Program-made: the position numbers and the translations under genes
Shown here: positions 33,430-45,134 of the stretch, in pieces
Layout of the letters: each line of letters opens with the position of its first letter
Position numbering within the stretch: the first letter of the stretch is position 1
Assembly: GCA_011947345.1 (NCBI GenBank)
Contig: JAAVTG010000588.1
Span: forward strand, 1-64,000
Source of the DNA: Phytophthora quininea
Lineage: Eukaryota; Oomycota; Peronosporomycetes; Peronosporales; Peronosporaceae
Length of the DNA stretch: 64,000 nt
Direction of reading: 5' to 3'
Notes under the pieces: generated by a model
The model's database searches: none
Seen by the model: the letters and a program-made list of their open reading frames with translations, nothing else
Told to the model about the DNA's origin: nothing

Positions 33430-36400
33430 TCAACTACGTTCGTTTGCAGCTGTATCAAACCACATCGAGTGAAAATTCACTCGCTTTTGCAATGTCTGTG
33501 CGAGTAGGTAGACTTCGAGATCCGTGTCCCGCTGCATTGCGCGATGAGCGGAAGCTGCATCTCCAGCTTTCCGGGTTTTCCTTTTGGTCTTCTCTTGTTC
33601 GTTGCCCTTGAGCGATGGCTTAGTAGCATCCAAAACTTCTGAGCGCAAAGAGCGCAGAATGAGGTGTAGTCGATTGAGATGGGAAGGCTGGAAGGGATTG
33701 ATCATCACGTAAATGTCCGGAGAAAGGTTTCCGATCATGTGGCTCAGCACATACAGCACCAATTCATGCTCGCACCACTTGAGATCCAGCAGAGCATACG
33801 TTGGTCTCACAACGATAGGCTGCACCATTTCTCCCAGTTGGTTTCCTTGATCATTGCGCAGCTTTTGAGCCCAAGGAATTAAGCTCGAACCAGACGAAAG
33901 TACCAACAATTGATCTGAGAAACCACACCAAGGTACGAGTTAGATGTGAAGCGACGGTGCGATACGATGGCAATACAATTGCACTTACCATGACGTGCGA
34001 TTTTGCATTCGCTCGTGGGCTGTAGACCTGCTATTGCTCCAAACTCCAATTTCACAGGTGCAATGACTATCGTCGAAGTGAAAGACGCGCCCGATTCTTC
34101 CGTCGAGGAGTCACAATGCAGCCACAAGTTTGCCACTAACGATTTCTGCACGCGAAGCAGAATAAAACTCGGTGTTACATGAAGTTCCAACTGGAAGCGT
34201 GCCCGCTGTCTCGGTGAACAACACTCGAACTCAGACACCACTGAGCTTGAGCAAGTCCAGCCATCCAATCTGCCATCTTGTGGTGCCTGTAATGACACAA
34301 AAACACCTCTCAATACGGCCGTAGACTGGTTCCATAGGACAACCTCGGCACAAACTAGGGATGATGATGGAACATACCCAGTCAAGCGAAATTCCTCCAT
34401 CACGACCGACGTTTCCGTCGACGACGAAGACGACGCGCTGTGGCCGACTTCATTGCTGGCGAAAACACTTTTCATGTGCGCTGGCTCCAATTCACCGGAA
34501 ACAAGAGTTTCCATCTCAGCTAGAACTGAGTTTCCATCGTTTTCAGGTGGCAAGTCAAGACTCTTGGAATTGATTTATCATTTCCCACATCAGACTGTTG
34601 CTGACTGTTCCACTGCTGGATAACAAGCCGATTTAACTGAAGAAGAAGCGCCTTCTTATCGTTCACAATAACTCGAACCCGTTTGAGCTCGCTCATCCCG
34701 CGATCGAGACGTAGTGAAAGCGAATCCGCCAGCTTGCTGAGTTGTGCGCGGGTGGCATTTAAATCATTGCCAGTACCATCATCGCCATCGTTGACATCGG
34801 TAAGATGTTTGTCGTGCGAAGAAGCCTTCTGGGTCCGTTCGATATAGCGAAATAAAGACTTCTCGTCAGTGTCACCTCCTTTTCCCCCAACTGTTGTGCC
34901 ACCACGGGCTCGTTTACGAGAGTGTGAGCTTCCCCGACTTTTTTCTCGTCGTGAATCCGTAGCCGATGACAAGACAGCTTTGCTTCAAGCTTCAGTGTGA
35001 TCAACACACTGCGCTTATCAATTGGTTCTCATCGACGCATAATTCATCGCTCCCAGTGCCATTTCGTTTGGCCTCAATACCAGAAACGTCATTCAGAAGG
35101 AGGACTTGGTTGGGGTATGAACCAGCAACCGTACGAGAGCGGCTGAATCCACCAACAAGGGCGAATCCAACATGGTTGAATGCTGTACACCGATCGTATT
35201 CGCATAACGTTAGATATAGGTCTCGCATCAAACCTCGTTGGCAACTTACACAGAAGGAGCTCCATCGACGCATGCAACATGCTGCTTGAAAACTCGATCA
35301 TAAAGAAGGACCGGTTGGCGTCAGTACAGCGTACGCCTAGTAGATAGCGCTGATCCCGAGTTTCTTCGGTTAAACACCAGCTAAACCCATAGCAAAACAA
35401 AACAAAAAGTCAATATCGGTACAATCTATCATTTACAGCACTTACATCTCGGCAGGCCGAACAGGAAGGACCATAGATGTGAGCAGAATCCCGTTAGTGT
35501 ATATGTATATCGTGTTGTCAGAAGCCCCCACGGCTAACAACGTTGAAGCTGACAATTGCGAATGTTTAGCTCCAGAAAAGTTGTTGTCTCCCATGTAGAG
35601 ATCAACGTCGTTCCATCGGTAGGTGATACGCCAAAGCCACACCCGATAGTATCAGAAATAAAGCAACAACAAGTCGCATACATGGTTGGGGTAGTGCTGA
35701 CATCATTGGGGGAATTCAAGGCCGGCATGTAGACGCACGTTGCAGCCAGATTTTCATCCGGCTGGGGCTTGTCAATATCTACTATCATCCAGAAATGTGG
35801 CTCGCTAAAATAAACACGATTGCATTAGAAACTTTGAGAAGTGAAGAACTCCATGAGGTACGTACTTTTCACGAGACACAATCTGCAATTGAATCAGCAA
35901 ATGAGAATTAGTGCAATACGTCGCAGAAACGTACGTGCACGATAGCACGCAAACTTCTGTCGACGAATCTGCTTTCACGTCGTTCTTCACTTTCACGTCT
36001 TCACACCACACTACGAATCCTTTATCCTCACGGCCTCTTTTAGGTCGTTGAAGCCTCAAAACCGTAGCAGTTTGCACGTATCGTTCAAAAAGTAACACGT
36101 ACGGACCATCCGTCACAAACACTTGTAGCGAATCTGTACCGCTGCTTGCACCAACTTGACCACTTGCAACTGTAGCTCTCGTGGGCATCTCCAATGAATT
36201 CAGCAACTGCACTCCGAGTGCGTCCTTGTCGTCGTCATTTATCGCAAATAAAATGCAAAAGAAGAGTCGGTAGCAGGAATCCACAGCTTTTCGATTGTCT
36301 CCGTTGACCGCCGACGCTTTCGAGACGGCGATCGCTTCGTTGGTGACGCTGTGGCCTCTTGTTCGGACCGGAAAATTAATATAGGGTAGTGTCTGCAGCA

Positions 36401-36656
36401 AACAACAGCACATGGATATTAGTATTCACGCCGGCAATATTGAAAAGTTGATACTTTAGACGGACGTGGCCAGAAGCGCGTCTTCCACTTGTTTGGCAAC
36501 CACGAGCTGCGCGTCTGCAGGCACAGCGGCGTCAAACACGATGCGGCATGGCTGCAAAGCAACCTTCTTCTCGTCGCCATCGACGTCCACTCGTTGGATC
36601 GTGAGCTCTCTGTCGTAGCGCAGCAGGAACAGCGAGTCTCCCCACACCAGCAACAT
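33430..36656 (-). CDS. Large multi-exon protein, beta-rich then coiled coil; possible FANCB/FAAP100-like
   Basis: Exons can be chained from ATG 36656. The first ends at 36462 and splices to 36392, giving the junction LLATS-TLPYINFPVR. Later exons include a 17-nt exon (IVSRE). The first 550 residues are beta-rich, like a propeller (NTIYIYTNGILLTSMVLPVR, GSYPNQVLLLNDVSG). A basic segment and a heptad-like helix follow (LADSLSLRLDRGMSELKRV), then two beta-rich C-terminal domains (VVLWNQSTAVLRGVFVSL). Propeller, long helix and beta domains resemble FANCB/FAAP100 of the Fanconi core complex, but I see no diagnostic motif, so this is a guess. Internal exon borders are approximate and at least one frame break (near 35640) is present. 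Confidence 0.5.
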
Positions 36657-36716
36657 ACTTGACAAATGCCTTGGGTTACAAAGTGTAACCTTCACAATTG
36701 CACAATTGCCTTGAAG

Positions 36717-38497
36717 ATGACACGCACGAGGTTGGCGCTGGCGCTGCTCCTGGCGCCGCTGGGCGTGGCTACAGCGCTGACCTGGGGTGTTCTGGGACTG
36801 CTATTCACAATGACAATGTGGTGGGTCGCTGGGTTGGCGTTGCTGCTGCTGTGGACGCCCTGGATGATGAATAAGAACGGATATCAGACATTCCCAGTCC
36901 AATTGCCGCTCGCTGCGACTGCGGCGTTGGCTCTGAGTCTGTTGCTTCCCAAGAAATTGTTGCTCCATGTTTCGCTGTGGGTGGCTGCACTGCAGTTCAT
37001 TGTGCTCTACGCCGAGCCTTCGACGCTCTGGTTCGCCGCTTTTGCTTGCTTTGTTCCGGTCTGGAGCTCAATCAGCCGACTGCGGCTCTGGCTCCCAGCT
37101 GATGAGGACGCTCTCCATGCAGTAGAGCATCAGATCTACGAGAGCTGTCTCGAACTGGGATTCGACATGAGCTGCGTCGCTGGACTGGGGACGGTGCACG
37201 TGCCATACAACGGCGACCAAGCCGGGAACCCAAGGACGCTAGTGCTTATTCACGGATACGGTGCTGGAAATGCCTTCTGGGCAGCGGTACGTCGTGCATT
37301 GACCAGGGTGCAGGTTAACCGGCAGATTATTGACACAGTCTGTATTCCAGAACTTACCGGGTTTGGCTAAAGAATTCAACGTGGTGCGTTCCAATAAGGA
37401 CAGTGTTCAGCAGCGTCGAATGAGCTCCCGATATTAACCAAATTCCTGTGTAGTATGTCGTGGAGTGGAAAGGGATCGGGCGGTCGCTGCGCCCTGCGTT
37501 CAAGCCGAAGAACGTACGTGGCTACTTGCTTGTTTGCTTGTTTCTCCTTTTCATGTACCAAGTTAACTGTACTTTGACTAGGCCGAAGAAGCGGACGCAT
37601 TTTTGTGGAATCTCTAGAGGAGTGGCGAGAAGAACTGAAGGTAAGGGTTTCTCTTTGAGCTCTGCTGTGATATTTATTGCTAACAGCGACTCTCAGCTCG
37701 ATCATTTCATCTTGTGCGGTCACTCGATGGGAGCGCTCTACGGGACATATTTTGCCAACAAATACCCGAGTACGATCGACCACATGATCCTTGTATCTCC
37801 CGCGGGGTGCACGCTGCTTCGTCAACGCCAGCATTCGTCCCCTGGCGCGTCGACTTGCGTTTGCTTTGAACCTCACTCCCATGGTACAGTGCGCTTAATT
37901 TCCATCAATATTGGCTGACCTCGTTTGCCTTAGTCGATAGCGCGCGGAATGGGACCTCTTGGTCCTCGCCTTGTCCACTGGATGGTGAAGAAACGCGTAT
38001 CATGGACTCCGGAAACTAACGCCATCCGCCAGGGTGAATTGGACTTTGAGCTGTTTGCGAAGTACTGCTACCACAATTGGGCTCTCAAGGCCTCGGGAGA
38101 TATCGCCATGCACACGCACTTGCATCCAGTACGAACTCGGTCGTTGTCGCATTATTCCCATCAATTCAAAATCGACTAACAGAGCTCATTGACTTGGTAC
38201 TGCCAGGACGCGGCCGCACGAGGAACGCCACTGTCGGAGATCATCGTACCGGAGACGTGGGTGCTTCCTGTGACGTTCGTCTACGGCGGGGGACCGGACT
38301 GGATGCCGAAAGTTCACGGCGAAGAAGTGGTGGCTCGCCTTCAGAAATCTGGCGACCACTACGCGAGCTTCCGCGTGGTCCCGCTGTCGGGCCACCAGGT
38401 TTTCATGGACCACCCGAGCGCCTTCAACCGCGTGGTCATTGATGCCGTGCGCGATTGGGAGGCGACGATACGTGAGCCGGGGACCGACAACAAGTAG
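36717..38497 (+). CDS. Membrane alpha/beta hydrolase, ABHD4/5-like (copy 1)
   Basis: The N-terminus has four or five hydrophobic segments, then an alpha/beta hydrolase fold: LVLIHGYGAGNAFWAA (oxyanion region), the nucleophile elbow LCGHSMGALYGTYFA with Ser, VYGGGPDWM, and the His motif LSGHQVFMDHP. NWALKASGD and YCYHNWAL also match the CGI-58/ABHD4 family of lysophospholipid or N-acyl-phospholipid hydrolases. About eight exons are needed; the first ends at 37286 and the second is 37351-37383. A T5 run near 37600 and a base near 37805 break the frame. The paralogue at 41096-42968 guides the model. Its ATG is only 60 bp from that of the divergent upstream gene. Confidence 0.8.
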
Positions 38498-39323
38498 GTC
38501 GAGCAGCGAACTGCAGTGCTCAGGATTTTGCCAAGTAGACCCACACGCTGCAGGTTTGACACGTTAAACTACTGGTGCCGGTGTCCTTGTCACCTCCAGG
38601 ACAGCCTCGAAAAAGTGTTAAAACCTCCAGTACCCTCGAAAAACCACCTGGAAGTTTGACATAATCGCGTCGTGGATATGCAGGTTTCCTGGAGCTACTT
38701 CAAGGACACTGATCGTCTCCTGGAGCGTCCGAACGACCTTTCTATCGAGTTGCTCCAGTCCAGTCCAGTCTCGCACCTGGAAGTTGAGTTTCAGGCGGTC
38801 CAGCCTCGAATTAAAAATCGCCGCCGCATTCTGTTGCGGTCCTGCACCCCGCACGTGCCCGTTGCATGCTCACGACGCCCGCTCTCTCCTCCGGTAAGTG
38901 CCGTGGTGATGGCTGCAAGTGAGGCTCCAGAAGACGACGCTGCTCACCGTGCCGACGGACCTTTTGCGCAGTCCATACAGCGCCCAAGAGCTCCGAGATA
39001 GGCGTCCCCGCTCAGTGTGACGTCGCGGAAGACACTGACAAGTCTCCCGTGGCGCGACCAGCAAATGGGGATTGAGATGGGCCCAACTTCAGCCACGACG
39101 CTGCGCCACAGATCTCGTCGTTGCTCCACAAGAAAAGTGCGGCCGCAAAGACCTGGGGCGATGCGGTGGCGCCCGGCGCAGCGTGGAGCCCTCGGCGCTT
39201 GAGCATTGAGATGTCGATGAGGTCATTCTTAAATTTGCTCCTTGGGGCACAAGTTGGATCTCCAGTCGTCGTCGCTGCGGTCCTCGCCAAGATGTCAAGC
39301 TCTCCAGGAACGACTATCACGTT
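38498..39323. other. Intergenic, no confident gene
   Basis: Overlapping short open frames occur on both strands (for example 38672-39001 plus and 38618-38854 minus), none with recognisable features. Repeated 'cctcgaaaa' and 'cctggaag' words around 38600-38800 give it a repetitive feel. The 5' end of the sugar transporter gene may extend into its right end. Confidence 0.4.
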
Positions 39324-40814
39324 GTGGTGACCCCGAACGCTGCCATTCAAGATGATGGCCCACCGCTGCTTGACGTGGAGCAGCGATCGCTCAAACCGAC
39401 GTGGATCGTGTACTCGTCCGTGGGCATCGCTATGCTCGAAGCCTTCCACTACGGTTGGTCCAACTCGCAAGTCAACCTGAGCACTTTCAACAACACGGAC
39501 GACTGCAACGCCCGCCCCGTCGAAGAAGGCACGTGCCTCATGTTCCCGGGACACACCAAGACGACGTGGACGCTGCTGGTGAACGCGTGGATTGTCGGCG
39601 GCATGTTCGGCAGTCTGCTGTCGAGCTTCCCGTCCAATAAGCTGGGTCGTCGCACTACGCTACGCTTCAACGCCGTCATTATGGTGCTGGGGTCGGTCAT
39701 CCAAGTAGTGGCCAACAACCCGACCTGGTTCTCTGTCGGTCGGTTCGTGACGGGTGTGGCCAACGGTGTCGCTATGGCCGTTGTGAACACGTTCCTCAAC
39801 GAAATCTCAACGCCGCACAACCGTCACGCACTCGGAACCAACACCCACTTGGCTGCTACACTCGGCATCTTGGGTGTGGCAACGACGTTCTGGTACTGGA
39901 ACACGACCTCGGGCTTCCGCTGGATCGCTGGTATGCCGATCGTGTTCGCTGCGGGCTTCGTGGTGATGTCGTTCTTCTTCATGGTGGAGAGTCCTGTGTG
40001 GCTTGTGTCCAAGAACCGCGAGGACGAAGCCGAGAAGGAACTCGCTCGTCTCTATGGCAAGGAAAACGTCGGAGTCATGATGAGCTGGATCCAAGCCAAC
40101 GACCGACGCTCGAAGCTGCCGTCGACTGTCAGTGGCGGTCAGAAGGAGGTGGAACATGAGACCAACTGGTCCATTATGACCAAGTCCAAGTTCCGCAAGC
40201 CGCTGATCATCGCACTTGGACTCACGTGCATCAACCAGCTCGTGGGTATCAACGCTGTGTTCTTCTACTCGTCGTCGATCCTCAAGGACGCCGGTATCGG
40301 CGACTCGCGCGCCGGTTTGATGATCATCAACGCACTTAACGTCATCCCCGTGCCTATTGCCGCCGCGCTGTCCAAGATCATGCGCAAGCGAGTCATGCTG
40401 ACGTGGGGAATCTTCGTCATGGTGCTGTGCTGCGTCGGAATGACCTTCTCACTGGTGTACAGTGTGGGATGGCTCTCCGTCGTGTTCCTGGGCGTGTTTG
40501 TGGTGGGCTACGACCTCAGTATTGGTCCACTACTGTGGCCGATCATTGCCGAGCTATTCCCTGACTCGGCTCGTGGTGCTGCTGTTGGCATTTGCATCAC
40601 TGTCAAGTGGCTGTGCACGTTGGCTATCGGCATTGCGTTCCCGTACATTGAAGAGGCCATCACGAACTACAGCTTCACGCCGTTCCTGGCCACGACAGTG
40701 CTGTCCATCGTCTTCATCTACTTCACGGTGCCGGAGACATCGGACTTGACGATTGCCGAAATCCAGGACGGCTTCCGGAGCGGCGAGTCGTCGACTTCAA
40801 AGAGCAGGAATTAG
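39324..40814 (+). CDS. MFS sugar transporter (GLUT-like)
   Basis: About 495 residues with twelve predicted membrane spans and sugar-porter signatures: NKLGRRTTLRFNA after TM2, VESPVWLVSKN after TM6, INQLVGINAVFFYSSSIL in TM7, and the final VPETSDLTIAEIQ (variant of PETKG). It should move hexoses by facilitated diffusion or proton symport at the plasma membrane. The frame given begins with GTG; upstream sequence in the same frame (KLSRNDYHVVVTPN) looks coding, so the real ATG is probably further left and hidden by an intron or indel. Otherwise the frame is intact and GC3-rich. It lies between two ABHD paralogues. Confidence 0.88.
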   Translation: MVTPNAAIQDDGPPLLDVEQRSLKPTWIVYSSVGIAMLEAFHYGWSNSQVNLSTFNNTDDCNARPVEEGTCLMFPGHTKTTWTLLVNAWIVGGMFGSLLSSFPSNKLGRRTTLRFNAVIMVLGSVIQVVANNPTWFSVGRFVTGVANGVAMAVVNTFLNEISTPHNRHALGTNTHLAATLGILGVATTFWYWNTTSGFRWIAGMPIVFAAGFVVMSFFFMVESPVWLVSKNREDEAEKELARLYGKENVGVMMSWIQANDRRSKLPSTVSGGQKEVEHETNWSIMTKSKFRKPLIIALGLTCINQLVGINAVFFYSSSILKDAGIGDSRAGLMIINALNVIPVPIAAALSKIMRKRVMLTWGIFVMVLCCVGMTFSLVYSVGWLSVVFLGVFVVGYDLSIGPLLWPIIAELFPDSARGAAVGICITVKWLCTLAIGIAFPYIEEAITNYSFTPFLATTVLSIVFIYFTVPETSDLTIAEIQDGFRSGESSTSKSRN

Positions 40815-41095
40815 TACAGTAGCGTTTGCAGGTGATAAGAACTAATCTTTTTGTCGTAGTTTTGGTCGACGCTCATGTAGACAAACCATGCGATCAAACG
40901 CAGATGAATATCCAGAGGAAGCTTTGATCCTGACTGATTGCTTGAGCGCTTCCAACATTTTCGAGCGATTACGCGGCAAACAACGATAGGTCACTCTCTC
41001 GAAAGAGTGTCGCAGGAATGCAGGTCGACAGCAACTTCACCACTTCGATGTCAGAAACGATTTTGCTTTGAAGAGTTCACACGTCGTAGCTCGTC

Positions 41096-42968
41096 ATGGC
41101 TCGCAGTGAAGGCCCCGACTCCCCCGTCCAGGGCCACCTCCGTTCCTGCGGTCGCCAGGCTTCCGCTTGCTGCTGCTGGTGCTCACGCCGTTCGTCGTAC
41201 TGCTGCTGACGCTCTGGGGGCTCGTGGGCCGCGTGCTCACACTGCCAGCCGTGCCTGTGGCCGCCGTCTCGGTGGTCATCTCGTGGATCTTGTACCTGTG
41301 CATCCCTCACATCCCTGTGGGGCTGCTGGACTGGCCGCTGGTCATCACTTTGGGACTCGTCGTCTTGTTGCTGCTGCCACGCAGCAGCAGACTCGTCCAT
41401 GCGGCGGTGACGCTGGCGCTCGTGGTCTACGCCGCCGTCCGGGCGAGTCTCACGGACCTGGAGAGCGGCAGCAGGAAGAAGTCCCTCGTCGACTCGCTCG
41501 CAGTGCTCTGCTGCGTCTTCCCAGTGTGGGTTTGCGTCTGCAAGCTGAAGCTCTGGCTGCCGTCGGATCGAGACGAACTGGAGAAGGCCGAGCGCAAGAT
41601 CTACAACCAGTATTTGGTAACAGAATTTAAACAGACCAAGGTGGCAGGACTGGGTACGGTTCATGTGCCGTACTGTGGCGACGGGAAGCAGCTCCCGCCC
41701 AGGAACTTAGTGCTGGTGCACGGATACATGGCTGGCAATGCATTCTGGGCAGCGGTGAGTAAGATGCAATCGTGTGGGAGGCCGGAGAGGTACTAATGTG
41801 TTTGCATTTGCTGTTGTCCTGTAGAACCTTCAAACTCTCGCCAAGTCCTTCAATGTGGTGAGCTACCGTCGAGTTTGTTCGGGGTTTCGATACCTATTCT
41901 AACGTCCATGTTTCCGATCAATAGTATGCTGTCGAATGGAAAGGGATTGGTCGATCGGACCGACCGAAATGGTGCCCCAAGACGGTGAGGATATTGTCGG
42001 GATGAAGAGCCACTGTTTGAACCGAGTCTTACCTTTAATTACGCAGGATGAGGAAATGGACGACTTCTTCGTCGAGTCACTCGAGGACTGGAGGCGTGAA
42101 CTCCAACTGGACCGCTTCATCTTGTGCGGCCATTCTATGGGGTACGTTCGAAGCGATCTGTTGTTTTGCTCTAGACTACGAATGCTCACACGTTAACTGC
42201 TTCGATTCGCAGGCGATGTACAGCACTTACTTTGCAGAAAAGTACCCTCAGCGAATTGAACATCTCATCTTGATTTCACCCGCTGGAGTCAACAGTAGCG
42301 GACTCAAAGCGGAAGACCTTCCAGCTTTTCTGAAGTTCACCGGGTTATTCTACATCACGCCGATGGTACGTTGGGACTGCAAATTTCAGTTCGATACAGT
42401 GGTGTTGGTGTTGAAACTCTTTTATTTGCAGAGTGCAATTCGGTTTGCTGGTCCGTTGGGTCCCGCCCTCGTGCGCTGGGCTTGGCGTCAGCGAATCAAA
42501 TGGACGCCAGCGACGAATATTGTTCGCTCCGGAGAGGTGGATTTCAACCTTATTTCAGATTACTGTTACCATAATTGGGCTCTTCAGGCCTCTGGAGACA
42601 TCGCGTTCTACACGCACTTGCATCCGGTACGACGAACCGCTGAGAACATTGCTTTTCCAGTTGTGCTGATAATGTTTTATCCTCTTTTTTTCCAGGGAGC
42701 AAGTGCAAGACGTCGTGCTTTGGACGGTATTCTCATTCCTGGGAAGTTCAATGTGCCGCTTACCATCATGTACGGCGGCGGTATGGACTGGATGAACTCA
42801 GAATACGGCGAAGCAGTTGTCCGTAGGATGGAGAAGTCTCAGTACGCAGTGTTCAGGCTGGTCCCAATCTCGGGCCACCAAGTGTTCATGGACAACCCAA
42901 CCGATTTCAATCAGATGATGATCCAAGCGGTGCATGATCAAGAGCGCGCTGCGACGTCGTTCAATTAG
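41096..42968 (+). CDS. Membrane alpha/beta hydrolase, ABHD4/5-like (copy 2)
   Basis: Paralogue of the gene at 36717-38497 with the same order of blocks and the same introns: TM-rich N-terminus, KVAGLGTVHVPYCGDG, LVLVHGYMAGNAFWAA, VEWKGIGRSDRPKW, LCGHSMG, GPLGPALVRWAWRQ, NWALQASGD, MYGGGMDWM and SGHQVFMDNP. The catalytic Ser and His are present. Exon 1 ends at 41754 with the same AFWAA-gtgag junction as copy 1. One frame break lies between MARSEGPDSP and the first membrane span, near 41145. Likely an ER or lipid-droplet lipase or acyltransferase-type enzyme; substrate unknown. Confidence 0.82.
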
Positions 42969-43248
42969 CTACCAGCTGCTAGACTTGGTATGGGGTCATT
43001 TTTAGACTAATATGGCAAATGCAAATTATTTTGGCAGATATGTCCGTGGCAGATACTCCCAAACACATGACGTTGCTCTCTTTCGCCCATGGCAAAGTAT
43101 CTTCACAACATGTGAACGCTTTTGCCCAGTTGTATGGGAGAGCTGGGCAATTTGAGGCGGGCAAAGATGGCGCTCGATCCGTACGTTGGCTAGCATAGTG
43201 CTCCTCATGAGCACATTTCACTTTGTGCAAGAAGCCCTACGAGTTCCC

Positions 43249-44343
43249 ATGGCGACCCGTCGAAACAGCAGCGAAGATGACTGGAGCGTGGTTGGCAGTG
43301 AAGTTGATGTCATGTCCGACACGAGCTACGATGAAGTCGAGTCCGAGCTTGAGCCTGAGCTGGTCGAAGAAAAGCAAGCGCCATGCAGCGATTCTGAAAC
43401 AGCAACAGTGCTGTCCCTCCTCCCAACGGAGCGCTGTTGTGCAGGATACCCTCGTGATGTTCGTGTCTCGCTGCTCTCGCCAACCCACCAGGAATGGTAT
43501 GTTGAACCACCACCGCAGTATTCGCAGCGATCGGCAGTGGTGCCATCTATTCGCGAGGCATTTACTGGTCCAGCTGTCCGCCTCCGATCATTTCCTGATC
43601 GTTTACGGGCAGCAATTGCTGCAGCAAGGCCATCTCCTGTAGAAGTTGAGACGCCAACGTTCAGCGAAGTGACGCCGTTCAAGCAGGATCAAGCCGCACA
43701 GACAAACGGGACTGGGGTCAATGACTCTCGTGATGAGCTGTACCGGTCAGCTTTGGACCGATCAATGACAATGGGAAATCAACTTCGGTTCAAAGCTCAG
43801 GAACTTGAGCGCGCTTCTCTTCGAAACGCTGATCTCGAGAGTGCCGCCTTCCAAGCCCAGCAGAAAGAGAAACTTTCCGAAATGAAGATTTATCGCAACG
43901 AACGCAGCCTGGTCCTTGCCAAGCAGCGAGCAATCCTGTCGATGGAGTACGAAGCCAACCTGAAGTCTATTGCAGATGACCTGCGAAAGGAGAATGCTCG
44001 ACTTACAGCACATATCGCTGCCCTCAGCGGAACTGATGCCGATCTGTCGTTGCGCAGTCTGGATGATCTCGAAACTCTGGAAGACATGCTGGCACGCGGA
44101 ATGAACCAGGTACGAGCAGCACTTAGATCCAAATACCGTGCTGCAGCTGAACTGCAGCGAGCAAAAGATCTGTGCGTTGTCTGCTTTGAGGAACCAGTGT
44201 CAGTCGTGCTGCTTCCATGTCGTCACCAAGCGCTGTGTGCAGCCTGTGCCGTTCGCGTGACAACGTGCCCGATCGACCGCAAGGACATCCAGGACAAGGT
44301 GCTCACGTATGGGCTCAGCGCGTACACTAACCAAGAGGATTAG
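43249..44343 (+). CDS. RING-finger protein, probable E3 ubiquitin ligase
   Basis: Intact, intronless, 364 residues from the ATG at 43249 (MATRRNSSEDDW); an in-frame ATG 42 nt upstream is an alternative start. The N-terminal half is acidic and disordered. The middle is a coiled coil (AQELERASLRNADLESAAF, IADDLRKENARLTAHIAAL). The C-terminus is a C3HC4 RING: CVVCFEEPVSVVLLPCRH, then CAACAVRVTTCPIDR. This is the MGRN/IAP-like type that recruits an E2 enzyme. The coiled coil probably mediates dimerisation or substrate choice. Substrate unknown. Confidence 0.85.
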   Translation: MATRRNSSEDDWSVVGSEVDVMSDTSYDEVESELEPELVEEKQAPCSDSETATVLSLLPTERCCAGYPRDVRVSLLSPTHQEWYVEPPPQYSQRSAVVPSIREAFTGPAVRLRSFPDRLRAAIAAARPSPVEVETPTFSEVTPFKQDQAAQTNGTGVNDSRDELYRSALDRSMTMGNQLRFKAQELERASLRNADLESAAFQAQQKEKLSEMKIYRNERSLVLAKQRAILSMEYEANLKSIADDLRKENARLTAHIAALSGTDADLSLRSLDDLETLEDMLARGMNQVRAALRSKYRAAAELQRAKDLCVVCFEEPVSVVLLPCRHQALCAACAVRVTTCPIDRKDIQDKVLTYGLSAYTNQED

Positions 44344-44433
44344 TACAAACTATGTAGCGTACAGTGTTCATCATGGTCTCAACAAGTTGCATTTTGTCGG
44401 CGCACCTTTGTTGGACTAAAGTTCACTTTGGGT

Positions 44434-45003
44434 CTAGTCAAACATGCCGTTGTAGAACTGCAGCAATTGCTGTCGACTCTTCTGGCTCTGCCGGTCCGCA
44501 GCCGAGCGGTCCAACTTGCGCTTGATCTTCTTGCCGGAGATGGCGCTGCGGACAGTATCCGAATCAGACGATGAGGACGGTGACGAATCATCTGAGTCGT
44601 GTTTGCGGCGCTTGTGCTTCTTCTTGCTCTCCTTCCTCTTCTTCTTGGACTTGTGCTTGTTGCTCTTTTGTCGTCAGAGCTGTGGCGCTTCTTGCTCTTC
44701 TTCTTGGAGTGGCGCGATCTCTTCCTACTGTGGCTAGAGTCCGACGACGACGATCTGCTCCTGCTTCTGGGTGATGACGAGACCGAATCGGAGCGACGAC
44801 GCTCATGTCTGCGTCCACCACTGCGCTCCCTGGAGTATCGACGGCCTCTAGACCGCGATCGGGAGCGCGACCGCGCTCTGGAACGCTCCGGGGACCGACT
44901 GACTACTCGAATACGATGTCATCCACGTCCTAATCACCGTCAGAACCTCGCCACAGCCGCCAGGAGGTCAACTAGACTTACCACTACGACGCTCTCGAGC
45001 CAT
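44434..45003 (-). CDS. Small RS/Lys-rich nuclear protein
   Basis: Starts MARERRSG, followed by a probable intron (gtaagtct at about 44980). An Arg/Ser domain follows (SRSPERSRARSRSRSRSRG, SVSSSPRSRSRSSSSDSS), then a Lys-rich tract. It ends with a conserved-looking helix, KKIKRKLDRSAADR then QQLLQFYNGMFD, before the stop at 44434. Two frame changes lie between about 44540 and 44700. Function is probably in splicing or transcription, judged only from composition. It is divergent from V-ATPase subunit C, with 131 bp between the ATGs. Confidence 0.55.
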
Positions 45004-45134
45004 GCAGCGCAAAAGGTTGTTTTTCTGTTGAGACTGTGATCGTCACTAATCCGAAATAGTGATTTTATTTATCAGCAAGTTGATAAAAGGATCTCAAGAC
45101 CGAAACAGCGAGCGACGTTGAGGCTGCAGGAGTC

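Noticed and set aside
38672..39001. 109-codon plus-strand frame before the sugar transporter
   Set aside because: It competes with a minus-strand frame of similar length, lacks domain features and lies in a repetitive-looking stretch.
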